A stretch of 26,056 nt of DNA from NCBI GenBank assembly GCA_023408815.1, contig JAEYJO010000059.1:1-26056 (forward strand). The letters are read 5' to 3'. Positions 7,309-16,196 of the stretch are shown here, one piece after another. Source of the stretch: Bacillota bacterium. Its GTDB lineage: Bacteria > Bacillota > Clostridia > Lachnospirales > Lachnospiraceae. The notes under the pieces were generated by a model, which worked only from the letters and a program-made list of their open reading frames with translations, was not told the origin of the DNA and did not search any database. How positions within the stretch are numbered: the first letter of the stretch is position 1; every line of letters starts with the position of its first letter. Made by a program: the position numbers and the translations under genes.

Positions 7309-7665
7309 ATGGCAGACGTAAGTGTTATGATAAAGAGCTTAAGAGAAAACAATCATCTCAAACAGAGGCAGGTAGCCGATTATCTGGGCATATCCCAGCA
7401 AGCTTATTCCTATTATGAACTGGATAAGCGCGAGCTTCCCTCCCGTCATGTCATCAATCTGGCCAAGCTCTATAAAGTCAGCGCCGATTATATTCTCGGC
7501 GTGGAACCCGGGTACGTCGGCTCCTACGATTTGAATTCAAAATATATACATGACATTTCCTTAAAGGAGATCATTAACAATTTGGAAAAGCTGAATAAAG
7601 CAAACCGCCAAGAAGTTGTCAAGTATCTTTCCTATCTTGGTAATACCCAGACGAAACATAAATAA
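7309..7665 (+). CDS. Small XRE-family DNA-binding protein
   Basis: A 118-residue protein with an N-terminal helix-turn-helix (residues about 6-62: LRENNHLKQRQVADYLGIS, then QQAYSYYELDKRELPSRHVI and the DYILGVEPG end typical of HTH_3) and a short charged C-terminal tail. The frame is open from 7261, but ATG 7309 has an AGGGG upstream and begins the usual XRE N terminus; the earlier ATG has no binding site. It sits alone on the plus strand between proA and fau and faces fau tail to tail with only 17 bases between. Target unknown; autoregulation is suggested by the upstream palindrome. Confidence 0.85.
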   Translation: MADVSVMIKSLRENNHLKQRQVADYLGISQQAYSYYELDKRELPSRHVINLAKLYKVSADYILGVEPGYVGSYDLNSKYIHDISLKEIINNLEKLNKANRQEVVKYLSYLGNTQTKHK

Positions 7666-7682
7666 AACTGGCTGCAAAGAAT

Positions 7683-8252
7683 TTATGTATATATCGCTTC
7701 CTCTGTCAGTATCATAGCAGGCTTTCTGTCATATTCCCCTGCCGGAACATGCTCCACTATCTGGCATTCGAAGCATACTGCAATGGTTGGAAGCTGCGGG
7801 TATCTCTCCAGATATCTGTCATAATATCCTTTGCCGTACCCAATCCGGTTTCTCTCTTTGTCAAAGACACTTCCCGGCATAACCATCAGACATTTCTGCA
7901 TACTGATGTCCCTGCCGCTTAAGAGTCTCTCTCCTTCCGGTACGGGCTCCCGTATTCCTTTATAACCCTCTGACAAATCCTCCATGCTCATAATGCGGTA
8001 AAAATCCATATCCTCTTCATCTATTCTGGGGCAGTAAACCTTTTTCCCGCTATTTAGCGCCTCTGCAATCAGCCGTTCCGTCTCCACTTCGCTTTTAAAG
8101 TTCACATAAGCTAGAATAGACTCCGCCTCTTTATAAGCATCAGTATCCATAAGCCTGCTCATGATCCGGCTGCTCATAGACTGTCTGGCGCTCTGAGGCA
8201 GCTCATCTCTTAGCTTAAGTACACTCTTTCTAATGTGTCTTTTTGTTTCCAT
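7683..8252 (-). CDS. fau: 5-formyltetrahydrofolate cyclo-ligase
   Basis: ATP-dependent conversion of 5-formyl-THF to 5,10-methenyl-THF in one-carbon metabolism (MTHFS family). The family signature RIGYGKGYYDRYL is at residues 136-148, and K/R-rich N-terminal helices are typical (METKRHIRKSVLKLRDELP). Length 189 is normal. The frame continues to 8282, but ATG 8252 follows GGGGGAA and matches the family N terminus. It overlaps the end of ynzC by 23 bases, so translation is probably coupled. Confidence 0.93.
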   Translation of the reverse strand: METKRHIRKSVLKLRDELPQSARQSMSSRIMSRLMDTDAYKEAESILAYVNFKSEVETERLIAEALNSGKKVYCPRIDEEDMDFYRIMSMEDLSEGYKGIREPVPEGERLLSGRDISMQKCLMVMPGSVFDKERNRIGYGKGYYDRYLERYPQLPTIAVCFECQIVEHVPAGEYDRKPAMILTEEAIYT

Positions 8253-8457
8253 GCTTTTCCCCCAAATTGGTAATGGAACCATCCGTCTCCTGAATATTAA
8301 TATTATTCAGCTGTCCGCGAAGATTGGCCCTTACGTTGGCTATATATTCGCTGCGAAGGCTCGCCTGCTCCCTTTTTTCTTCCTCAGTCAATCCCTCTGC
8401 CTGTGATTTACGGTACAATTCATTAATTCGGGCAATTTTTTTATCCATGCTTTCCAT
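8230..8457 (-). CDS. ynzC: DUF896 (YnzC-like) small protein
   Basis: A 75-residue protein of the YnzC/UPF0291 family: the N-terminal helical hairpin (KKIARINELYRKSQ.., LTEEEKREQASLRSEYI) is characteristic, followed by NVRANLRGQLNNI. Function of the family is poorly known; B. subtilis YnzC lies in the SOS-regulated yneA operon. Here it is between proB and fau. ATG 8457 has AAAGG 10 bases upstream; ATG 8448 is an alternative. Confidence 0.85.
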   Translation of the reverse strand: MESMDKKIARINELYRKSQAEGLTEEEKREQASLRSEYIANVRANLRGQLNNINIQETDGSITNLGEKHGNKKTH

Positions 8458-8537
8458 GTTATGTTAACCTTTCGTTTCATACGTTATTAATCATTACCAT
8501 CAATTAACAAGGAGTTATCCTACCGTATATGACCTCG

Positions 8538-9455
8538 TCAATCGATGGCATGCATATTAGCTACAAATTCCGGCAAGTCGAAATAGGTCTCCTTGTTCCC
8601 AACGAATAAGGTACCTATATTTTTCCCGTCCAGAATACGATGCAACACTTTAATATCCTTGCTGTTGGCAATAATCATATCGATGTTGGAACTGGTGGCA
8701 ATCTTCGCCGCAATCAATTTCGTATTCATTCCGCCCGTTCCGACGCTGCTTCCCGTAGAAGCCTTTCCCATATCCATCAGTTCGTCAGTAAGTTTCTCTA
8801 CCACCTCGATGAACTGCGCATTCTTATTCCGTCTCGGATCATCCGTATATAAGCCGTCGATGTCTGAAAGCAGTATCAAAAGGTCCGCATCCACCAAAGC
8901 CGCTACGATAGCCGACAACGTATCGTTATCACCGATTTCTATTTCATACGTAGCTACCGTATCATTTTCGTTCACAATAGGGATAACTCCCAGTTTGAAC
9001 AGCTCCGAAAAAGTATTGTGTGCATTGTAACGGTTCAAATTATCTACTATCGTATTCTTTGTCATAAGTATTTGCGCCGCCACCTGATTATATTCCGCAA
9101 ATATCTTTTGGTACGTCATCATAAGCCTCGCCTGACCTACCGCTGCACACGCCTGTTTTACCGCAATCGGGCTGTCTTCTCCTGCATTCTTTATATCCTT
9201 GATATGTACTGCTTTTTTCCCTACAGCGATGGCACCGGAGGTAACCAGCACAACGTCTTTTCCTCTGTTGCGCATATCACAGAGCTCCCTTACGAGAACA
9301 TCCAGCTTGGTATAATCCAAATCTCCCGTTTCCGGATGCTGTAAAGAGGAGGAACCTATCTTCACTACGATCCTCTTCTTATCTTTTATTCTCTCCCTGA
9401 AGCGCTTTATACCTGCGCCGTCTTTTGTTTCTTCCACTTTCTTCTTCGTCTCCAT
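8538..9455 (-). CDS. proB: Glutamate 5-kinase (without PUA domain)
   Basis: First step of proline synthesis: ATP-dependent phosphorylation of glutamate. Amino-acid-kinase motifs are clear: VKIGSSSL (31-38), VTSGAI (71-76), NENDTV (162-167), SDIDGLYTDDP (197-207) and GTGGMNTK (239-246). The protein ends shortly after the kinase domain at residue 305, so the C-terminal PUA domain of E. coli ProB is absent, as in many Firmicutes. About 25 charged residues precede the kinase core, a modest extension. GGAGG lies 12 bases before ATG. It begins 25 bases after the preceding flavoprotein gene. Confidence 0.96.
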   Translation of the reverse strand: METKKKVEETKDGAGIKRFRERIKDKKRIVVKIGSSSLQHPETGDLDYTKLDVLVRELCDMRNRGKDVVLVTSGAIAVGKKAVHIKDIKNAGEDSPIAVKQACAAVGQARLMMTYQKIFAEYNQVAAQILMTKNTIVDNLNRYNAHNTFSELFKLGVIPIVNENDTVATYEIEIGDNDTLSAIVAALVDADLLILLSDIDGLYTDDPRRNKNAQFIEVVEKLTDELMDMGKASTGSSVGTGGMNTKLIAAKIATSSNIDMIIANSKDIKVLHRILDGKNIGTLFVGNKETYFDLPEFVANMHAID

Positions 9456-9480
9456 GGGATTTTAATTCCTCCATCTATCC

Positions 9481-11118
9481 TTAATTTAATGAATTATTTC
9501 TTTTCTGCTCAAACGGCATATATTCTCTTGCAATATGCTCCGCAATCTTTATTCCGTCCATAGCCGCCGACATGATGCCGCCCGCATAACCTGCTCCTTC
9601 TCCGCACGGATAAAGGCCGTTTATGATCGATTGTCCATTTCCTCCTCTGGTAATTCTCACCGGAGAAGAGGTTCGGCTCTCAACACCTGACAGCAGTACA
9701 CTGTCCTGCGCATAGCCGGGAATGATACGCTCAAACTGCTCCATCCCCTCCACAAACGCCCGATTTAAAGACTCCGGCATGATGTCGTGTACTTCAGCAA
9801 ATTTCCACTGTCCCTTTATCTGCGGCAAATACCCGCCATCTATTGCAGAAGGTTTTTCTTCCTTCTTCGTATGGGCTTTGAAATCTCCGTAATACTCCAC
9901 CGGAACCTTCCCTTGTCCTAAAGCAAAAGCCCTTTCTTCCAGCCTTCGCTGAAAGGCTATCCCAGCCAGAGGATGCTCACTTTCGTAATCCTCCGGCGTA
10001 ACAGAGACTATAATTGCGCTGTTGGCATTTTTACCGTTTCTTTCGCTGTAGCTCATCCCGTTTACCGCCAGTCGTCCTTCCTCTGAGGAAGCGTTCACCA
10101 CATAACCGCCGGGACACATACAAAAAGAATATACTCCTCTTCCTTCCTTCGTCCGTGCCGTCAGCTTATAGGACGCAGGCGGCAGCTTATGCGCCGCTTC
10201 CCCGTATTGAGAAACGTCGATCATTTTCTGCGGATGCTCCACACGCACTCCTACTGCGAAAGACTTCGCCTCCATAGGAATCTGCCGTTTATACAGCATA
10301 TCGAACGTATCTCTGGCGCTGTGGCCTATGGCAAACACTACAGCCTCCGCCTCCAGCTGCAGAGCTTCCCTTCCGCATTCTGCTATGACCGCACGTATCC
10401 TATCATCCGACACCACAATATCGGATACCTTCGTATCGAACCGTACTTCTCCGCCGTTATCGACGATTTCCTGACGCATATTTTTGACCACATTCATAAG
10501 AATATCTGTTCCGATATGCGGCTTTCCGTCATACAGAATCGATTCTTGCGCACCTGCTGCCATAAAGATAGAAAGCACCTCCTTATTCAGGCCATCCTTA
10601 TCCTTGACCAAGGTATTCAGCTTTCCATCCGAAAAAGTTCCTGCGCCTCCTTCTCCGAACTGTACATTGCATTCCGGATCCAGACTGCCGCTTTCCCAGA
10701 ATCTATCCACCTCTTTTTTTCGAGAATCCACATCCTTGCCCCGCTCCAGCAAAATGGGGTTATACCCGTGCCGGGCCAGCATATAGCCGCAGAACAAACC
10801 TGCCGGGCCGGTTCCTATGATGATCGGGCGATGCTGCAGCCTCCTTTGTCCATACGTTGGAAACCGATACCGAACAGGGGATACAACGCTCACCTGATCG
10901 CTCCTGCTCCTCTTAGCTGCCGATTGTTCCTTTTCCAGCCTCACATCTATCGTATAGCTGTAATAGATATCCGGCTTTTTCCGCGCATCAATGGATCTCC
11001 TTACGATTTCATAACAAAAGCTCTCCCCTTCGGACAGCCTCAATATCCTTCTTATTTTATCTCTAAGCTCACCTTCCGTATGTACGGGAGAGAGCTTTAA
11101 TTGATTAATACGAATCAT
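9481..11118 (-). CDS. COG2509-type FAD-dependent dehydrogenase
   Basis: Predicted cytosolic NAD(P)/FAD-dependent oxidoreductase of 545 residues. An N-terminal domain of about 95 residues is followed by a dinucleotide-binding motif GTGPAGLFCG (102-111) and ILLERG (122-127). NVQFGEGGAGTFSDGKLNT and a C-terminal GEGAGYAGGIMSAAMDG motif match the uncharacterised COG2509 family, common in Firmicutes. Substrate unknown. It lies between another flavoprotein gene (27 bases upstream) and proB (25 bases downstream). Confidence 0.9.
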   Translation of the reverse strand: MIRINQLKLSPVHTEGELRDKIRRILRLSEGESFCYEIVRRSIDARKKPDIYYSYTIDVRLEKEQSAAKRSRSDQVSVVSPVRYRFPTYGQRRLQHRPIIIGTGPAGLFCGYMLARHGYNPILLERGKDVDSRKKEVDRFWESGSLDPECNVQFGEGGAGTFSDGKLNTLVKDKDGLNKEVLSIFMAAGAQESILYDGKPHIGTDILMNVVKNMRQEIVDNGGEVRFDTKVSDIVVSDDRIRAVIAECGREALQLEAEAVVFAIGHSARDTFDMLYKRQIPMEAKSFAVGVRVEHPQKMIDVSQYGEAAHKLPPASYKLTARTKEGRGVYSFCMCPGGYVVNASSEEGRLAVNGMSYSERNGKNANSAIIVSVTPEDYESEHPLAGIAFQRRLEERAFALGQGKVPVEYYGDFKAHTKKEEKPSAIDGGYLPQIKGQWKFAEVHDIMPESLNRAFVEGMEQFERIIPGYAQDSVLLSGVESRTSSPVRITRGGNGQSIINGLYPCGEGAGYAGGIMSAAMDGIKIAEHIAREYMPFEQKRNNSLN

Positions 11119-11145
11119 CTTCTCATCCTATTGTTTCTTAATATT

Positions 11146-12411
11146 CTACATAGCCGCATTTTTGCCCGCAACATATCCGCTTGTCCACGCCCATTGCAGG
11201 TTGTAGCCTCCGCACCTTCCATCCACATCCAGAAGCTCCCCGGCAAAGTACAGCCCCGGGACAAACGCGGACTCCATTTGCAGTGTAACCTCCCTCATAT
11301 CCACTCCTCCCGCGCTTACTTGCGCATTTTCGAAGGAATTGGTGCTTGTCACATGCACACACAGCCTTCTATAGGAATAAAGCAGCTTCTTCAAAATCTC
11401 TTTCCCTATTCGTTCAGACTCCTCGGATGGTTTTATTCCCTTAAGCTTAAGCATAGCCATATTTATCTTTTTATTTGCCATGCCAAGCAGAAATTCTTCC
11501 GCAGTCTTTCCTTCACAGTCATCAATTCTCATCCGGCAGATCTTTTCATATTCCTCGTCTGCGCTATCAGGAAAGAAATCTATATAAACGGGAACTTCTT
11601 TTTTCTCTTTCAGCATATATGCCGCAGTCCGGCTTAACTGGAAAACCGGAATACCCGAAATTCCATAGTCCGTAAACTGCACCTCGCCTCTCTCCTCCTG
11701 AGCGGGAGAGGTCTCCGAGCCCAGCTTCAATAAAGCGTCACACCGGACTCCTGCCGCCATCTTAAACAAATCCTCCCTGCACTTAAGCTGCACCAATGCC
11801 GGTACCGTATCTATCAATTGATGGCCCATACCGACTGCCAGACGGTAACCGCTTCCGTCGGAGCCCGTTTTCGGTGCCGCACATCCTCCACAAGCCAGAA
11901 CTGCCGAATGAAACTTTTCCGTTCTTCCTTCCGTCTCTATGACAAACATTCCATCTTTTCCGCTTTTCTGCAGGCTTTTTACCTCTGCAGAAACTTCTGT
12001 CCTGACTCCCAGCCGCTTAAGCTTAAGCCTGAGGATGTCCAATACCGTCGAAGCCTGCTCCGAAAGTGGATATAAATACCCGTTTCTTTCTTTGCTAAGC
12101 ATCCCCGCCTCATGAAAAAAAGAAACAGCATCCGCAACGGAGAACTGCTCAAAAAGCTGCGGCAGTCTATCCCTGTACGTTCCGTAATAATACTCCATGC
12201 GAAAATCTCTGTTGGAATAATTACATTTCCCATTTCCCGTAGCCAGTATTTTCTTACCTATCCGGTCATTCTTTTCAAAAATCGTCACCTGAGCTCCGTA
12301 CTGCGCTGCCGCTATGGCAGCCATCATCCCGGAAGCTCCTCCTCCGATTATCGCTATCTTCTTCACCTTACCATACCTCTTAGGCCATTTTGCTGCATCC
12401 CTATTATACAT
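11146..12411 (-). CDS. HI0933/BaiN-like FAD-dependent oxidoreductase
   Basis: Flavoprotein of the HI0933 family (YhiN/BaiN). The FAD-binding motif IAIIGGGASGMMAAIAA is near residue 20, followed by EKNDRIGKKILATGNGKCNYSN, the family hallmark, and a C-terminal AGELLDVDGRCGGYNLQWAWTSG motif. BaiN homologues have been linked to bile-acid reduction, but the family is broad and the substrate is not readable here. Start is uncertain: ATG 12411 has AGGA about 7 bases upstream; GTG 12366 would give the more usual N terminus VKKIAIIGG. Confidence 0.9.
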   Translation of the reverse strand: MYNRDAAKWPKRYGKVKKIAIIGGGASGMMAAIAAAQYGAQVTIFEKNDRIGKKILATGNGKCNYSNRDFRMEYYYGTYRDRLPQLFEQFSVADAVSFFHEAGMLSKERNGYLYPLSEQASTVLDILRLKLKRLGVRTEVSAEVKSLQKSGKDGMFVIETEGRTEKFHSAVLACGGCAAPKTGSDGSGYRLAVGMGHQLIDTVPALVQLKCREDLFKMAAGVRCDALLKLGSETSPAQEERGEVQFTDYGISGIPVFQLSRTAAYMLKEKKEVPVYIDFFPDSADEEYEKICRMRIDDCEGKTAEEFLLGMANKKINMAMLKLKGIKPSEESERIGKEILKKLLYSYRRLCVHVTSTNSFENAQVSAGGVDMREVTLQMESAFVPGLYFAGELLDVDGRCGGYNLQWAWTSGYVAGKNAAM

Positions 12412-12433
12412 CAATTTTCCTGGCTTAACAATC

Positions 12434-13080
12434 TCATTTCAGCTTCATTATCGCAAGCCCTATTAACATTACACCGCTGATCCAGCTCAAATCGGTTTTC
12501 ACTACTGCCTGAGTTTTATTTCCAAGGCAGCTTCCGATTGTTACCGCAAAAATACTGAACAGGAACGAGACAGGAATAGCGAGCCAAAAATTAAAGGTTG
12601 CCATTGATGCACCGATTCCTACCGCCAGACTATCCAGAGATAATGCTAACGATAAAGAAATGGCTTCTTTTGCAGTCAAAATCTTTGAGCTATCTACATC
12701 GGCCACATCCGGATCGGCATAGACTCTTAACATAAAATGAAGATTCAGTAGTTTAAAATTGAGTTGGCCGTTTACCCCGTTCTTACGTCGTATCAGCGAC
12801 TTTATAAAACTGTCAAAGAGTTTTATGATTCCAGGGATCAAAAGCAGGATAAAGCACAGCAGTTTATGTATTCTTCCGGAATAAAGTTCTTTATCAAAAG
12901 CCCCAGCGAAGCGGAAAGAGCCAGAACAAGGCTTGATACCCCCGCCAAGATCAATACGGAAACCCAGGGTATCTTGATTGAGGATACGCCGTAAGCGAAG
13001 CTGGCTATAAATGCATCGACAGACAATGCCATAAGCAGTACCATAAGTTCGGCAACTATTTCAAGAGTTATATTCAGCAT
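12434..13080 (-). pseudogene. ytaF: ytaF-like sporulation membrane protein, frameshifted
   Basis: YtaF belongs to the MntP-like membrane family with two related halves. The first half is read from ATG 13080 (RBS AAAGGTGG; MALSVDAFIASFAYG) and stops at 12840-12838 after CCALSCF. The second half (IPGIIKLFDSFIKSLIRR ... LSLALSLDSLAVGIGAS) is in the -1 frame and is open through the junction (CFILLLIPG). Joining the frames around 12845-12865 restores one protein of about 215 residues. This indicates a one-base loss (or two-base gain), or a sequencing error. No canonical slippery site is seen at the junction. Confidence 0.82.
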
Positions 13081-13138
13081 ACAAACCCACCTTTATTTGA
13101 ATGATTCATCATTTCAGACAGATGATTTTAAGCCTCAT

Positions 13139-13153
13139 ATATACTATGTATAT
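13139..13153. promoter_or_regulatory. Short palindrome upstream of ytaF
   Basis: ATATAC and GTATAT are an inverted repeat around TAT, about 60 bases upstream of the ytaF start in an AT-rich stretch. It could be an operator or promoter part. Evidence is only the symmetry. Confidence 0.25.
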
Positions 13154-13216
13154 GCCTATAATCGGTTCCAGTTATCTCCGTGAAAGGCTTTATGCCTTTT
13201 GAATATAAAATATAAA

Positions 13217-13251
13217 CGGTGTAAAATCCTTAATCATTAGATCTTACACCG
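13217..13251 (-). terminator. Terminator closing the long leftward operon
   Basis: Read leftward, CGGTGTAAGATC pairs with GATTTTACACCG (12 bp with one G-T), loop of 11 bases, followed by TTTATATTTTAT. It starts 34 bases after the stop of the BofC-like gene. A smaller hairpin (AAAGGC/GCCTTT) lies near 13181-13198. Confidence 0.85.
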
Positions 13252-13284
13252 CGAAAAGCTGGTTATAAATAATTTGTTTTATCT

Positions 13285-13917
13285 TTAACTGGAATAAGAC
13301 TCCAGAAAATTATACAATTCCTCCTCCGTTGCTACATATCTCTTTTTTATAATTTCCTGCTTCAAATCATCCGGCAGCGAATCAAGGGAAATGTTAGTGC
13401 TCATGTATACCGTACGCAGATCATCACAATAAACTACCACGAAATTTTTCTCATTTACCAGATAAAAGCTGGTGCTCACTTCCTTGAATATATAATTTTT
13501 GCGGATGACCACCTTTGCCTTGGAAAAGGAAACCACTTCCACGCTTACGAAGCCCAGCTCCTGATCCGTCAGAGAAGGAGACTGCTGATATAGTTCCATT
13601 TCCTTCACGAAGCGATTTCTGTTCATCCCGATATATTTCTCGGGCACCTTCCATTTCGTTTCCACGGAGGTATCCTTTTTCAAATCCACCTCCTCTATAA
13701 TATACTGAGTATCCGCATTTATGATTTGTTCCTCCCCCACTGCGGTAGGTATCACCTGCGGCTCCTCCTGAACCTCGACATTTTTTTGCTTTACCAGTTC
13801 GGCTTCGAATTTCTTCGGATAAAAAGTCTCCTCCAATTTCATATGGGAATAAAACCCCAATGAAAACATTCCCATGGGTATGATAAAAAAAAGACTGATA
13901 CGTTTTACAAATTTCAT
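13285..13917 (-). CDS. Membrane-anchored protein with BofC-like C-terminal domain
   Basis: A 210-residue protein with one N-terminal hydrophobic segment (residues about 8-24) and an otherwise soluble, probably external part. The last 60 residues (YLVNEKNFVVVYCDDL ... ISLDSLPDDLKQEI ... ATEEELYNFLESYSS) resemble the BofC C-terminal domain, which in B. subtilis controls SpoIVB and pro-sigma-K processing in the forespore space. The match is made from memory of the family pattern and is moderate. It is the last gene before the terminator at 13217-13251 and lies 70 bases behind a SpoVB-like gene, which supports a sporulation role. Confidence 0.65.
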   Translation of the reverse strand: MKFVKRISLFFIIPMGMFSLGFYSHMKLEETFYPKKFEAELVKQKNVEVQEEPQVIPTAVGEEQIINADTQYIIEEVDLKKDTSVETKWKVPEKYIGMNRNRFVKEMELYQQSPSLTDQELGFVSVEVVSFSKAKVVIRKNYIFKEVSTSFYLVNEKNFVVVYCDDLRTVYMSTNISLDSLPDDLKQEIIKKRYVATEEELYNFLESYSS

Positions 13918-13987
13918 TTCGCATTTCTCCTTTGTAAACAGTATCAGCCAAATTCTTAAATCTTATTCCTTTATTCCATTCAATTCA

Positions 13988-15652
13988 TCACATCAAACGC
14001 AGTCTTACCGCTATGGATACTATCAGTTTTCCTCCGGGCATCTCGTTAAGCTCCTCTTCGCGCACACCTCTTAACACAATGAGCAGGACATTATAGACAA
14101 TAAAGCATGCTACCACACCAATTATCAACGTGGGGGCTGCTCCCGCAAGGGATAGCAGCGCTTTGTTGAGCATCATTCCGATAAGTCCCGATACTCCTGC
14201 TGCAATCAACGTTATAGCAAAAGTACGAAGCCATTCCTGAGAATATTTCATATATCTTGTCACACCGAAGAAACACACGCCGCATGCCGTCAAGTAAAAA
14301 ACAATATTGCCGCATACCACTGCCGTTATACCCAGCCCTGTGTTTCCAAGCAGCAACACGGTCACTATTAAGTGCAAAATAAATGCGGCAAGTCCTCCCA
14401 GGATGACGATCTGGATCTTTCGTATACGCTGTAATATTCCGGCAAGAAAATAGGTGAAGGAAAACAAAACGACCACCGCGGTTCCTGCCTGAATCAGTTT
14501 GACCGCCACCTTAATCTCTTCTATAAATAGAAGCTCTGCAATCGGTTCCGCCAACACCGCTATAAGAACGGCACAAGGAATGGATACCACGGCCAACTGA
14601 TGAATATTCCTTCCCATTTCCTCTTGTACTGCCCGGTAATCCTGTCTGTCAAAAAGCTGTGCAATTCTCGGAACCGCCCCTATCACCGAAAGCGTACACA
14701 ATATCGCCGCACCGCCTATCACTACACTGTATTTTCCGTAGTATATGCCCCAGTGGAGAACCCTAAGGGACCCTTGTCCCTTTATATTCATCGCATAGTT
14801 AAACAACCTTTGGTCCACCAGATAATTCATACTATAAAGCAATGCGCATATAGTATAAGGCAGGGAGGTGGTAATGAGCATGATCAATACCTCCGCTCTC
14901 GATTCCGCATACTTTCCTCCGTCCTTTCCTATCTGCTGTTTGAAACTGCCCGAATAAACTGCATAGATAAAGAGCAAATGCAGCGTACCGAACAAGCAGG
15001 CTATCCCGATTCCCAAAGAAGCTCCGAACGCCCCATAGGCCGACGCGTATTCTCCATTTTTAAGCAATGCGGCTACCTTAAGTCCATAGGTATACAATAC
15101 CGCTCCCAGAATCAGGCTGGAAGTGCACATAATCACTTTCTCAAGCAGCTTGGAATGTACGGTGGGCATCATCGTGCCCATTCCCTGAAAATATCCCTTC
15201 AATACGCCCATAACCGCCGCCAGGAATACCGCAGGAGCCGCCGCCGCAATTGCCAGGTAGCTCATGTCCTCAAGTACGACCACCTGCGCGATCCCTGTAG
15301 AGAAAAAGAAGATTCCGCAAGCCGCCACTGCACCGGATATGACCGCTAAAAACAAAGCGCTTCGAAATACCCTTCTTGCACTCCTATACATTTCTCTTTT
15401 GATCCTATACTTAATTGAAATAGCTACCGTTTTCGACAAACCGTAAGACAATATTATAGTGCTTACAATAAATATTTCCATTCCGGCCGCAAAAAAACCG
15501 ATTCCCTTATCTCCTATTATGCGACCAAGCGGTATACGCATGAGCAATCCGATTAAGTAGGCGACCAGCCCTATCGTTGTTATCCACTCCCGCTTTTTTT
15601 TCCGCTCTTTGCTTTTCATCTCGCCGCTTTTCCGTTTCGGTAAATGTTTCAT
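13988..15652 (-). CDS. SpoVB/MurJ-like MOP-family flippase
   Basis: A 554-residue polytopic membrane protein with about 14 hydrophobic segments after a strongly basic N terminus. The opening segment (LVAYLIGLLMRIPLGRIIGDKGIGFF) and the AVPRIAQL motif fit the polysaccharide biosynthesis/SpoVB group of the MOP superfamily, which moves lipid-linked cell-wall or polysaccharide precursors across the membrane. SpoVB acts in spore cortex synthesis; a housekeeping or polysaccharide role cannot be excluded. GAGG lies 10 bases before ATG. It starts 43 bases after ybeY. Confidence 0.85.
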   Translation of the reverse strand: MKHLPKRKSGEMKSKERKKKREWITTIGLVAYLIGLLMRIPLGRIIGDKGIGFFAAGMEIFIVSTIILSYGLSKTVAISIKYRIKREMYRSARRVFRSALFLAVISGAVAACGIFFFSTGIAQVVVLEDMSYLAIAAAAPAVFLAAVMGVLKGYFQGMGTMMPTVHSKLLEKVIMCTSSLILGAVLYTYGLKVAALLKNGEYASAYGAFGASLGIGIACLFGTLHLLFIYAVYSGSFKQQIGKDGGKYAESRAEVLIMLITTSLPYTICALLYSMNYLVDQRLFNYAMNIKGQGSLRVLHWGIYYGKYSVVIGGAAILCTLSVIGAVPRIAQLFDRQDYRAVQEEMGRNIHQLAVVSIPCAVLIAVLAEPIAELLFIEEIKVAVKLIQAGTAVVVLFSFTYFLAGILQRIRKIQIVILGGLAAFILHLIVTVLLLGNTGLGITAVVCGNIVFYLTACGVCFFGVTRYMKYSQEWLRTFAITLIAAGVSGLIGMMLNKALLSLAGAAPTLIIGVVACFIVYNVLLIVLRGVREEELNEMPGGKLIVSIAVRLRLM

Positions 15653-15695
15653 GTCTGCCGTTCCTCTATCTTTTTTCTTTCATAAATCCTGTTTT

Positions 15696-16196
15696 CTAGT
15701 CTCTCGTAATATTAAGAATATCCATTATTGTCTTCTGCTTCTTCTCCATAACGGCGGCCTCTTCTTCCTCCATATGGTCGTATCCGCACAGATGGAACAT
15801 ACTGTGTACTACCAAAAAAGCAAATTCCCGAAGCTCGCTGTGCCCATAGCTTTCAGCCTGCGACCTTACCTTGTCCACTGAGATGATAATATCCCCCAAG
15901 ACCAGCTCACCGCTGTCGGGATCAAAGCAGTCCGCCTCCTCATCTTCCAGTCTCTCGAACATAGACGGCACCTCATAAGACACATTTGGAAAAGAAAGTA
16001 CATCCGTGGCCTTGTCCATATTCCTATATTCTTTATTGAACATGCGAATCCCTTCATCATCGGTAAGAAGAACACTTACGGAAGCCTCATAGGGACAGCC
16101 CTCGCTGTCTAATACCGCCTCCATTACTCGATTTACCGTCTCTTCCACCGGAAAAGTGAAGTTCACATCCGTTTCATTTTCAACGTAAGAAGTCAT
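15696..16196 (-). CDS. ybeY: Endoribonuclease YbeY (rRNA maturation factor)
   Basis: Zinc-dependent RNase that takes part in 16S rRNA 3'-end maturation and ribosome quality control. The zinc motif H-x3-H-x5-H appears as HSMFHLCGYDH near residues 131-141. The upstream NKEYRNMDKATDVLSFP segment is also typical. Length 166 is normal. GGAGG lies 12 bases before the ATG, inside the end of the pgpH-like gene, which it overlaps by 17 bases. Position after phoH and pgpH is the classical Firmicute order. Confidence 0.97.
   Translation of the reverse strand: MTSYVENETDVNFTFPVEETVNRVMEAVLDSEGCPYEASVSVLLTDDEGIRMFNKEYRNMDKATDVLSFPNVSYEVPSMFERLEDEEADCFDPDSGELVLGDIIISVDKVRSQAESYGHSELREFAFLVVHSMFHLCGYDHMEEEEAAVMEKKQKTIMDILNITRD

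Noticed and set aside
10189..11100. Long plus-strand reading frame of 303 codons
   Set aside because: It is antisense to the well-supported COG2509 flavoprotein gene, has no binding site and no recognisable protein family.
12835..12870. Programmed ribosomal frameshift in ytaF
   Set aside because: The change needed is -1, but no X-XXY-YYZ heptamer or downstream structure is visible; the CTTTTGA string fits +1 prfB-type shifts, not this one.
14600..15349. Plus-strand reading frame of 249 codons opposite the SpoVB-like gene
   Set aside because: Antisense shadow with basic, low-complexity translation and no start signal.
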